Of a stretch of 64,000 nucleotides of DNA, positions 13,201 through 21,146 are shown piece after piece; positions within the stretch are counted from its first letter, which is position 1; each line of letters opens with the position of its first letter. Made by a program: the position numbers and the translations under genes. The notes under the pieces were generated by a model, which did no database searches, was not told where the DNA came from, and saw only the letters and a program-made list of their open reading frames with translations. Source of the stretch: Ampullaceana balthica (Eukaryota; Mollusca; Gastropoda; Lymnaeidae); NCBI GenBank assembly GCA_944989445.1, contig CALYLW010000056.1, forward strand, positions 345,948 through 409,947, read 5' to 3'.

Positions 13201-16200
13201 GCAGACACCACGAGTTAATATAAAGGATTTAAAAAATGAAAAACTTTCCAAATAGAGCTCCACTACAGAACTCCACTACAAACCAACTGGACATTGTAAT
13301 GTCTGGAGCACCCTACCTCTGTCCAACGATCTACCAACCCCACCCCTGTCCCCTACACCCTAACTCTTTCAAAAGATCTTCAAAACCCACCCCTGTCCCA
13401 CGCACCCAAACTTTTATCACAAAATCTACCTCTGAACCGCCCCCCCCCCACTTTCTTTTTTACATGAACACACCTACTCAATAAGTTTTCCCCATTAATT
13501 CCTTACACTTTCATCCACAACATGTTCGGAGACTGCAATTTATATTTACCGTAATCACTCGTTCTATAGCCTGTTCGTTGATAAGCCGAGCCCCCCCCCC
13601 TCTTTTTTTTTGGAAGAGAAAAGTATTAAAGGTGTGTAACCCGCTGGCAAGCCGACCCCCAAAAAATAATAGGACAGCATAAACAAAATGGTACACATTT
13701 AAAAAAAAACACAAGCCTAATCGGTCATTATTATAGTTTACTTTGTGCTACCTATCTTTGTCGTTGTGCTCTTTGTTAGGCAAGAGTTACCGGTATTTTT
13801 AAATCCCTTATATTAACTTCGCAGCCGTCTCTCTCATCATCTCTCTCATCATCTCTCTCATCATCTCTCTCATCATCTCTCTCTCTCTGTCTGTCTTGGG
13901 CTCGGCGGGCGGAAAAACAGAAGTCAAAAATGACCCACTTCCCATGATCCGATCGAACTGAAATTTGGCACACGGACCCGTCTGACCTAACAATGCATCG
14001 TATCAAAATTTCAGATCGATCGAACGTACCGTAATTAAATTAATGCATTTTTAGTTTATCCTTATATGAGGTATGTAATTTAAATTCACTGTTTGTTATT
14101 GTTTTTTTTCTTCCACTTCCACGTGAGTTTGAGTTGACGCCGACCGTCGTGTTGACGACGACCGTCGTGCCGACACCCCCTCACATCCCACCCCCATTTA
14201 TTAAAGACAAGGGACATCACTCAGTGTCAGTCTGTAAATGTTTGAAAATAATCAATACTGTTAGTTATGTCTCATATATAAGGGATTTATAGTCAAAAAC
14301 TTTGTTTTTACGGGTTTGTTTTATTAAATCCCTTATATTAACTTCACCGCGTCCGTCTCTCTGTCTCTCTCTCTCTCTCTCTCTGTCTGTCTGTCTTGGG
14401 CTCGGCGGGCGGAAAAACAGAAGTCAAAAATGACCCACTTCCCATGATCCGATCAAACTGAAATTTGGCACACGGACCCGTCGAACCTAACAATGCATCG
14501 TATCAAAATTTCAGATCGATCGAACGTACCATAATTAAATTAATGCATTTTTAGTTTATCCTTATATGAGGTATGTAATTCAAAATTCACTGTTTGTTAT
14601 TTTTTTTTAAATTCCAGTTCCACGTGAGTTTGAGTTGACGCCGACCGTCGTGTTGACGACGACCGTCGTGCCGACACCCCCTCACATCCCACCCCCATTT
14701 ATTAAAGACAAGGGACATCACTCAGTGTCAGTCTGTAAATGTTTGAAAATAATCACTACTGTTAGTTATGTCTCATATATAAGGGATTTATAGTCAAAAA
14801 CTTTGTTTTTACGGGTTTGTTTTTTAAATCCCTTATATTAACTTCGCGGCCGTCTCTCTCTCTCTCTCTGTCTTGGGCTCGGCGGGCGGGCGGAAAAACA
14901 GAAGTCAAAAATGACCCACTTCCCATGATCCGATCGAACTGAAATTTGGCACACGGACCCGTCTGACCTAACAATGCATCGTATCAAAATTTCAGATCGA
15001 TCGAACGTACCGTAATTAAATTAATGCATTTTTAGTTTATCCTTATATGAGGTATGTAATTCAAAATTCACTGTTTGTTATTGTTTTTTTCTCCACGTTT
15101 CCACGTGAGTTTGAGTTGACGCCGACCGTCGTGTTGACGCCGACCGTCGTGCCGACACCCCCTCACATCCCACCCCCATTTATTAAAGACAAGGGACATC
15201 ACTCGGTGTCAGTCTGTAAATGTTTGAAAATAATCAATACTGTTAGTTATGTCTCATATATAAGGGATTTATAGTCAAAAACTTTGTTTTTACGGGTTTG
15301 TTTTTTATTAAATCCCTTATATTAACTTCGCGGCCGTCTCTCTCTCATCTCTCTCTCTCTGTCTTGGGCTCGGCGGGCGGAAAAACAGAAGTCAAAAATG
15401 ACCCACTTCCCATGATCCGATCGAACTGAAATTTGGCACACGGACCCGTCTGACCTAACAATGCATCGTATCAAAATTTCAGATCGATCGAACGTACCGT
15501 AATTAAATTAATGCATTTTTAGTTTATCCTTATATGAGGTATGTAATTTAAATTCACGATTTGTTATTGTTTTTTTGCCACGTGAAATTTTGAGCTGACG
15601 CATTGAGGCGACCCAACGAAGCGACGGGCGCTTTTGTTTACATTTTACGTGTCACTCTGAGCTCGGTCAAGCGAATCGGTGACCAGACTTTTCCCCTCTC
15701 CCCCCACCCACTCCCCCACCCACCCCTCCCCCCCACTAGGGTTATGATGCAAAGTTGAGTTAAGACAGATTCAGTCTGTAAATGTTTGAAAATAATCAAT
15801 ACTGTTAGTTATGTCTCATATATAAGGGATTTATAGTCAAAAACTTTGTTTTTACGGGTTTGTTTTTATTAAATCCCTTATATTAACTTCGCGGCCGTCT
15901 CATCATCTCATCATCTCATGGGCTGGGCGGGCGGAAAAACAAAAGTCGAAAATGACCCACTTCCCGTGATCCGATCGAGCTGAAATTTGGCACACTGACC
16001 CGTCTGACCTAACAATGCATCGTATCAAAATTTCAGATCGATCGAACGTACCGTAATTAAATTAATGCATTTTTAGTTTATCCTTATATGAGGTATGTAA
16101 TTCAAATTCACGGTTTGTTATTGTTTTTTTGCCACGTGAAAGTTTGAGCAGACGCATTGAGGTGACCCAACGAAGCGACGGGGTGCTTTTGTTTACATTT

Positions 16201-19200
16201 TACGTGTCACTCTGAGCTCGGTCAAGCGAATCGGTGACCAGACTTTTCCCCTCCCACCCACCCCTCCCACCCACCCCTCCCCCCCTAGGGTTATAAAGCA
16301 AACTTGAGTTAAGACAGATTCAGTCTGTAAATGTTTGAAAATAATCAATACTGTTAGTTATGACTCATATATAAGGGATTTATAGTCAAAAACTTTGTTT
16401 TTACGGGTTTGTTTTATTTAAATAAAAATTCTTTGGTAAACAGTGGCGAAAGTGCGCACATTAAAATTCGTTGTTGAAAACAAAATTTGTAAAACAATTT
16501 TTTAAAACATTCACAAAAATAAATAACATGATTAAATAAAGTAAGTGCAGATGTTTAATTATATTTTATAGCTTTTGGTAGAGCAGTCTAATCTTGTAGA
16601 ATGTGGACAAGGACCTTGACGATATACAATAACTAAACACTATTCAATGTACATGCAGAAATCACATATGACCCGCTCGTAAGCCGACCCCCAACTCCCC
16701 CCCCCCTAGATTTTGTCCAAAAAATGTCGGCTTGAGAACGAGTATATACGGTATTTAGAAATGGTAATTTAAATTGACCATCCACTGACCAGCATGACTT
16801 AACCTGTCCATCTTGTTAAAGTCGACCCAGGTGAGTGCTGCAAAGAAGACATCCAACTCTGTCTCCACCTTCAGCTCGCCGTCTGTGAGGAACATCTGGT
16901 AGGAGGACAGAGAAAGTAGACATTTGGTGGTTTAGGAGAGGGTAGAAAGTAGATAGTGGTATCCTTAGGGAGGATATAAAGTATTATTGGTGGTTCTAAT
17001 CGAAGATAGAAAGTAGACATTAGTGGCTTTAAAGATCATAGAAATTCGATATTGTGGCCATGGTGGAGGATAGAAAGTAGACTTTGGTGGCTATGAGGGA
17101 GGATAGAAAGTCAACATTGGTAGCCATGGGGGAGGATAGAAAGTCGACATTTTTAGCCATGGTGGAGGATAGAAAGTCGACATTGGTGGCCTTGGCGGAT
17201 GATAGAAAGTATATATTGTTGGCTTTAGGGAGGATAGAAAGTAAATTTGGTGGTCTGAGAAGAGGATAGAAAGTAGATATGGGTGACCTGAGGGGAGGAT
17301 AGAAAGTAGATATGGGTGGCCTGAGGGGAGGATAGAAGGTAGATATGGGTGGCCTCAGGGGAGGATAGAAAGTAGATATGGGTGGCCTGAGGGGAGGATA
17401 GAAAGCAGATATGGGTGGCCTGAGGGGAGGATAGAAAGTAGATATGGGTGGCCTGAGGGGAGGATAGAAAGTAGATATGGGTGGCCTGAGGGGAGGATAG
17501 AAAGTAGATATGGGTGGCCTGAGGGGAGGATAGAAAGTAGATATTGGTCTTCTTTAGATTGTTACCATTTTGACCATTAGTTGTATTGGGTTTTATTGCT
17601 ATTGTAGTATCTGCTATACAACACCATACCTCAACAACTTCAATAGGAAGGGAGAGAAACTCGTGAGTTTTGCAGACGTCTTGAAATCTGAATCGTATCT
17701 GGTCCAGCAACTTGTCCATGACGTCAGCCAGCTGAAACTTGGCTGCTATCATGTAGTTGGTGATGATCTGGTCAACGTCCCCGGACAGAAGCGCGAACTT
17801 GCAGTTGTCAATCATGACAGAGCACGGGGCGTCTTCATGAAATAACAAGACATCAAATGTTCACAATCACGTTCGCAAGTCTATTAGTATTAGTTACAAT
17901 CAGTGCTTGACTGGACTGTCCTTCATGTTTTAGAAAAGAAATTTGTTTGACGAATAAACTATCCAAGACATGTATGTTGAAATCTAGTTTTGTTTGAACG
18001 TGAATTTTTTTAAACGCATTTTTTTCCAAAACAAAATAGTTAAATTAAAATAAATTAACAATTTTAAAAAAAGATTAGACATGAGCTGAAAATGGGGAAA
18101 ATATAAACTATTCGACAATCTCAAAAAGTTAACAAACTTCTATTTTGAATAAAAGTCAGTAGAAAAAATTCCATACTTTTTAGTTCATATACATAATATG
18201 AATGGCAATGCTTGCTGAAATATGTGGTCATTTACATACATCAATGTAGCAATATGTGTTCACTTACATACATCAATCTTAGAAAATGTTTTCATTGAAA
18301 AAAAGTTGAAATAATTGTTATATTTACATACATGTTGAATATTTGTTCCCTTAAAGAATATGTTCCAAGTTTGTAATTATTTCAACTGAACCTCCTGAAC
18401 TCACGTACTAAAAAACGTACATATCTGATCACAAACGTCCTTTAAAGTGGCAATGTATTAATCAGCTCTGGTTTACATTAAAAAGTGAATTCATCCCTGG
18501 CCCGTTGGACAGTGGAGATTACCGGGCCGCCTTGGAAAAAAAGGCTTATTGGAAATGTGCCAGGAACCTAATGACATGAGTTTTGGGAACAAGACAGTCG
18601 TCTGACAGTTGATGGGATTACCTGTAGCTGCCAGTGACAACAGGACGTCAATCTGACACGGCTGGAGTACTGCCAGCTCGGGCTTCGCAAGATTCAGTTT
18701 TGGACAGCTGGAGAATATGGGGTTGAGGGGGGGGGGAGGGAGAGATTGGAAATGGATGTATTTTAAAACGAAATTAATCATCTTCCAGAAACTTTTTGGA
18801 AGAAAAAAAACCAACGTGAATAGAGCTTTAAATTAAATATACATATTAAATCACAAGTTAGATTGACATACATATACATAATTATTCACACATATATAAG
18901 ATTTCTGCAGGCAGCACCTTCAGTCCCAATGTTAATTAAAGAGCATTTCTTACCCAAGATATGGGTAATTTAACCCTACACTTACCATCTCCTTGTTTGT
19001 TTTTGTCTTACATGTTAACTAGGAGTGAAATAATTTGTCTTCTTGCTTTAATGTCTTTATTATGAAAATGAATACGCACTATTACATACATCTCACTATT
19101 GGGGCTGTCAGTATTGTTAAAAAAAAGTTGCCCGGGTACCACGGCGCAATTTTACTACCCGGGTAATTGCTATGCACTTTATGTACTTCATTTGCATTGA

Positions 19201-20134
19201 ACAACATGAAATATGTCTTTTCACTTTTTTCAGTTACCAATATGATAATTTTTAATAAAGTTTTTTTTAAAGATTCCATTATGTCATATGTATATTTACT
19301 TACATTGCCAGTACCACTATGTTTTGTTTAATTACTTACGTTTCATATACCAATATTACTTATACCAATGACTTATCTATCAGGAAACACTGTCATTCTA
19401 TTTATTTACATTTCGGATAAAAATATGACTTATGCCGATGACTAGTGCATGCCAATGACTTATGTAGATGACTTATGTGCATAACTTATGCCGATGACTT
19501 ACTTGACACCAACACTCGCTACATGTCTCTTGTCATAATCAGCACAAGTGTAGTTGCTATTTTTATTGGCGACCGTCAGCTCCAAGCAAGGGGAGACCAC
19601 GCCCTGATCGCTCTCACGACTTGTTTTACCGGCAGACGACTCCGATATGTTGTAATGCTGTTTCAGAGGTATGTCCCCCGCGCCACGTTTGAGATCCTTT
19701 AAATCTAGTTGTCTAGCAATCATCTGCATTTTGTGAACCATCGTGTGTCTACCGACTGTCCCGTCAGTAGAGTTGGAGCCGCCGGGAATGCTGGGATGTT
19801 CGGCTGTGAGATATTTTACTCGCTGCGCATACCGCCGCGGCTCATCCTCACGCCTCCAAATGAAGTCTGTTGTCTTCCTCGCTCTGAAGTCTGTTGTGTT
19901 CCCCGTCCTGAAAGCAACAGAAGACTCCGTGTACCTCTCTTGTTTGACATTGTGAGGGAATAGCTCACAGAATCTTTGAAAACTCTCCAAATGTCTGACC
20001 TGTTCAAGTCCAAGTCCTACATCATCACAGTGTTGACTGCCTGGCAAACATTGGCTCGTATTGCGGGCAGTTTTCTCATGGACATTTTCTCTGAGCTCTG
20101 CGCAGTCCGATACATTTTTTCTAACATTTAACAT
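978..20134 (-). CDS. BACK-domain protein with charged repeat tail, 7 coding exons, 945 aa
   Basis: Join of 19503-20134, 18622-18707, 17630-17832, 16790-16895, 9934-10057, 1998-3391 and 978-1270, read on the minus strand. Exon lengths 632, 86, 203, 106, 124, 1394 and 293 sum to 2838 nt, that is 945 codons plus TGA, and every intron is GT-AG with matching phase. Residues about 262-385 fit the BACK domain: the EFLSLPIEVVE helix, the DGELKVETELDVFFAAL helix, TWVDF, then LKCVRYMYI with the usual Trp-to-Val-Arg spacing. BACK domains normally link BTB to Kelch in Cullin-3 adaptors. Here residues 1-240 show no clear BTB and no Kelch repeats follow; residues 608-697 are ten 9-residue charged repeats, then a Lys-rich stretch near 757-777. 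Function as a ubiquitin-ligase adaptor is inference only. An in-frame TAG lies two codons before the ATG, but an acceptor there could still join upstream exons carrying a BTB. Confidence 0.85.
1453..1795. repeat. 48-bp minisatellite in intron 6
   Basis: About seven copies of a 48-bp unit containing GATTGTTTACGCTAGTGTAA and TTTTCTAGAGCAGGATCC; the first copy is divergent. It fills half of the 727-bp intron between exons 6 and 7. Confidence 0.85.
1998..3391 (-). CDS. Exon 6 of BACK-domain gene (large charged exon)
   Basis: A 1394-nt exon from acceptor TGTCTGCAG|G to donor CCAAG|GTAATA. The first part is Pro/Gly-rich (IPPPIKELYVPGGLPP) and probably unstructured. The middle carries ten copies of a 9-residue unit of the type RHSLEDRKG, then a Lys-rich tract (KLEKKKKKKPDKGGKK), and the end is Ser/Asn-rich. 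The long frame holds through 1.4 kb despite internal tandem repeats, which supports selection on the protein. Confidence 0.85.
2452..2721 (-). repeat. 27-bp coding minisatellite in exon 6
   Basis: Ten 27-bp units, each encoding nine residues of the type R-[HP]-S-x-E-D-R-K-[GE]. The three central units (about 2560-2660) are nearly identical at the base level, while outer units have drifted, which is the usual sign of recent unequal exchange in the middle. Because 27 is a multiple of three, copy changes keep the frame. Confidence 0.9.
3441..4880. other. AT-rich part of intron 5, no gene seen
   Basis: Long A/T runs and short open frames without recognisable homology or splice logic. Apart from a short G-run near 3675, nothing supportable was seen. 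Confidence 0.6.
4880..5230 (+). mobile_element. Stacked Helitron-like 3' fragments
   Basis: Three terminus-like structures in 350 bp: GGGCGCC-ACA-GGCGCCC at 5017-5033, GGCGCC-GTA-GGCGCC at 5133-5147 ending near AATAG|T, and GTCGGGTGTACGCTAG|T at 5214-5230. The upstream bodies match those at 280-470 and 42700-42970. Confidence 0.5.
5240..5960. other. Intron 5 sequence, no feature seen
   Basis: AT-rich unique-looking DNA between Helitron fragments and the 24-bp satellite. No coding, RNA or repeat signature recognised. Confidence 0.5.
6340..6524. mobile_element. hAT MITE, 185 bp, in 24-bp satellite
   Basis: Termini CAGTGTTTCTCAAAG and (reverse complement) CAGTGCTTCTCAAAC, flanked by exact 8-bp duplications ATCTAGAT (6332-6339 and 6525-6532). 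The interior is rich in CCGGTCCGC motifs and has no coding capacity. Confidence 0.9.
7011..7197. mobile_element. Second hAT MITE, 187 bp, opposite orientation
   Basis: Same family as 6340-6524 but inverted: it begins CAGTGCTTCTCAAACTTTTT and ends with GTCCGCGGACGACC then a TGAGAAGCACTG terminus. Exact ATCTAGAT duplications flank it at 7003-7010 and 7198-7205. Confidence 0.9.
7335..8040. other. Intron 5 sequence, no gene
   Basis: Contains a short ACACATT-rich patch (7385-7460) and otherwise unique AT-rich DNA. Confidence 0.4.
8060..8220. repeat. About 45-bp minisatellite
   Basis: Four copies containing ATTACAACTATAACAAGAG and ATAGGACAACTGCAACA. Confidence 0.7.
8375..8565. repeat. Short GATAACAGAAG repeat
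   Basis: Alternating GATAACAGAAG and GATAATATAAT decamer-like units. A 120-codon minus frame here is repeat-derived. Confidence 0.65.
8985..9015 (+). repeat. Possible tRNA-derived SINE head
   Basis: ACCAAGTGGTTAGAGCACCC resembles a Pol III A-box region, but no B box (GGTTCGANTCC) follows, so this is at most a SINE fragment. Confidence 0.25.
9770..9915. repeat. 50-bp repeat, about three copies
   Basis: Units contain TTGGGATGAATATAGTTGAA and ATGCTTTATGATGAC, ending next to the donor side of exon 5. Confidence 0.75.
9934..10057 (-). CDS. Exon 5 of BACK-domain gene (end of BACK)
   Basis: A 124-nt exon between acceptor ATGCATCAG|GC and donor TACAG|GTCAGT. It encodes GRALKCVRYMYIDPRDIITY followed by IEPNIHLFTGIDG and MEALLNMYR, the final helices of a BACK domain. 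It is isolated by two introns of more than 6.5 kb and is too short to stand out as an open frame, so an automatic ORF search would miss it. Confidence 0.87.
10371..13237 (-). repeat. Tandem array A: about six ~500-bp units
   Basis: Units begin near 10371, 10778, 11268, 11771, 12270 and 12768. Each runs from CTATAAATCCTTTATGTACG to GAGTTAATATAAAGGATTTA, so its ends are roughly inverted. The last three units are almost identical. Each contains four AATAYGCACC-like motifs, the core GATCGATCTGAAATTTTGAT, and short (GCAA)n. The array lies in intron 4 of the BACK gene, and its core is the reverse complement of the core in array B. Confidence 0.9.
13240..13798. other. Spacer between arrays A and B
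   Basis: Pyrimidine-rich DNA with C-runs and T/A-runs. Open frames are short and low-complexity; no gene is supported. Confidence 0.5.
13799..16416 (+). repeat. Tandem array B: five ~500-bp units
   Basis: Units start AAATCCCTTATATTAACTTC at 13801, 14326, 14826, 15310 and 15871 and end CATATATAAGGGATTTATAG plus a GTTTTTACGGGTTTG spacer. Each has a (CT)n tract, GACCCACTTCCCATGATCC, and two inverted copies of GATCGANCTGAAATTT. The last two units carry a different interior. Related to array A in inverse orientation and to 51421-53540. Confidence 0.9.
16417..16789. other. End of intron 4, no feature seen
   Basis: AT-rich, with one C-run near 16700. Nothing coding. Confidence 0.4.
16790..16895 (-). 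CDS. Exon 4 of BACK-domain gene (core of BACK)
   Basis: A 106-nt exon from acceptor CCTACCAG|ATG to donor GCTG|GTCAGT. It encodes MFLTDGELKVETELDV, FFAALTWVDF and NKMDRLSHA. The donor was chosen over an equally strong one 14 nt upstream (GACAG|GTTAAG, exon end 16804) because only this one keeps the reading frame into exon 5 and restores the normal BACK spacing between the Trp and the next Val-Arg. Confidence 0.88.
17040..17545. repeat. 33-bp minisatellite in intron 3
   Basis: From 17270 on, about eight regular copies of a 33-bp unit with GAGGATAGAAAGTAGATATG and GGTGGCCTGAGGG; before that, looser copies. On the minus strand it reads as a repeated HIYFLSSPQAT after exon 3, an artefact of reading through the donor. 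Confidence 0.9.
17630..17832 (-). CDS. Exon 3 of BACK-domain gene (start of BACK)
   Basis: A 203-nt exon from acceptor ATGAAG|AC to donor GAG|GTATGG, ending in phase 0. It encodes residues 240-307, including the helix ITNYMIAAKFQLADVMDKLL and the BACK signature THEFLSLPIEVVE. The open frame runs on past the donor into the 33-bp intronic minisatellite, but that extension is repeat, not exon. Confidence 0.88.
17850..18600. other. Intron 2, no gene
   Basis: AT-rich sequence between exons 2 and 3. Short ACATACAT-type patches only. Confidence 0.5.
18622..18707 (-). CDS. Exon 2 of BACK-domain gene
   Basis: An 86-nt exon with a very pyrimidine-rich acceptor (C-runs ending CTCCAG) and donor ACAG|GTAAT. 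It enters with one base completing a codon and leaves one base, matching exon 1 and exon 3. It encodes about 28 residues including the hydrophobic stretch QIDVLLSLAAT, which could be a degenerate BTB strand, although I cannot show that. Confidence 0.75.
18720..19500. other. Intron 1 with small repeats
   Basis: Includes a G-run, an inverted CCCGGGTA pair near 19130-19165 that resembles a decayed MITE, and short ATGACTTATGCCG repeats at 19410-19500. Confidence 0.4.
19503..20134 (-). CDS. Exon 1 of BACK-domain gene (residues 1-210)
   Basis: Opens at the ATG at 20132-20134 and ends at a strong donor (CAA|GTAAGT, GT at 19501-19502), leaving two bases of a codon. The 210 residues are polar, low in hydrophobic patches and look disordered; I recognise no domain. 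A plausible acceptor (pyrimidine-rich, ending TTGCAG) lies about 10 nt before the ATG, so a 5'UTR intron is likely. This exon is the least certain, because only the open frame, the donor and the phase match to exon 2 support it. Confidence 0.65.
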
Positions 20135-20735
20135 TTCCTAACTGCAATAAATAACGAAAACCATAAAGTCAATTCCTCTACTGAGACTCTACTCTAAAAT
20201 GAAAAAGGCAGAAGTCCGTATTGACGACCAACATCGTTTTCCTTTGATCTTGTTTGTGTTGTTTAAGTTCATCAACTATTTTCTTCGTACTTCATCGACT
20301 GCAATCCATGGACTTATTAACTTATTTTAAAGTTTTCGTCACCGAAAACAAATAATTATTAATGATTACGAATTCGCTTTAACTTTGTTTTGTTCCCAAT
20401 GCATAAGCATTTTTAACAAAGGCGGTGCTTTAAAGTGCAAAAATTATTCTTTAATATCCTTTTAGGTGTGCATTTTTAAAAACTCCAGATGATAACTTTC
20501 TAACAAGAAACATTTTATACTAATAAGATACCGTTGAATAACACTGATTTTAGAAATACTTATTTAATGCACTCAACTTTTAATGACAAATATTTTTTTC
20601 CCGGCAATCATTCTAGGCTTCTTTTATACAAGGGAACCAAGCTGTTTGCGTACATTCTCTTACTACAATTGAAAATGTTGACCCTAATTAAAAAGACTAA
20701 AGAGTCCCAATCGTAGTTTTGGCTGTGAGTAAATA

Positions 20736-20771
20736 ATGGCGGCTAGAAATAATCCATCAAGCTATGGCGGC
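20736..20771 (+). promoter_or_regulatory. Two ATGGCGGC motifs upstream of the BACK gene
   Basis: ATGGCGGC occurs at 20736-20743 and 20764-20771, 28 bp apart in otherwise AT-rich DNA about 600 bp upstream of the first coding ATG. The motif resembles the YY1 core found near many animal transcription starts. A role as promoter or 5'UTR element of the minus-strand gene is inference. Confidence 0.25.
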
Positions 20772-21146
20772 TGCGAGACATGAACTTTACAAATACTTAA
20801 TTAATTTAACATGAAAATCCTTAACTAGAGAACATTATAAGATTTACAAAGTGCGAGAGAGACCCCGACATTCATGGGAGCCGTTATGATAAGGGCATTC
20901 ATAAACCGAGACAAATTTTCAGATATTTAATTTAATTTAAAAAAAAAGGTTTTTTTAAAATATAAAATTAACGCTCTCTGTTATTTTAATATGTTTCAGG
21001 TGCGTGAACAACGTCTGCAGTGGAGTACATTTATGTAAAGGGGTGTTTATTCTACATCTTAATCTAAATCATATTACGCACTTAAAACACGTTTTGATTA
21101 TTTTGAGAACTATGGGAGGTCAATGAATAAGTGATGAGAATGAATA

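Noticed and set aside
17225..17626. Open frame continuing exon 3 into HIYFLSSPQAT repeats
   Set aside because: A good GT donor at 17629 and perfect continuation in exon 4 show this is intronic minisatellite.
19709..19963. Plus-strand 84-codon frame opposite exon 1
   Set aside because: Overlaps the spliced minus-strand coding exon and has no homology of its own.
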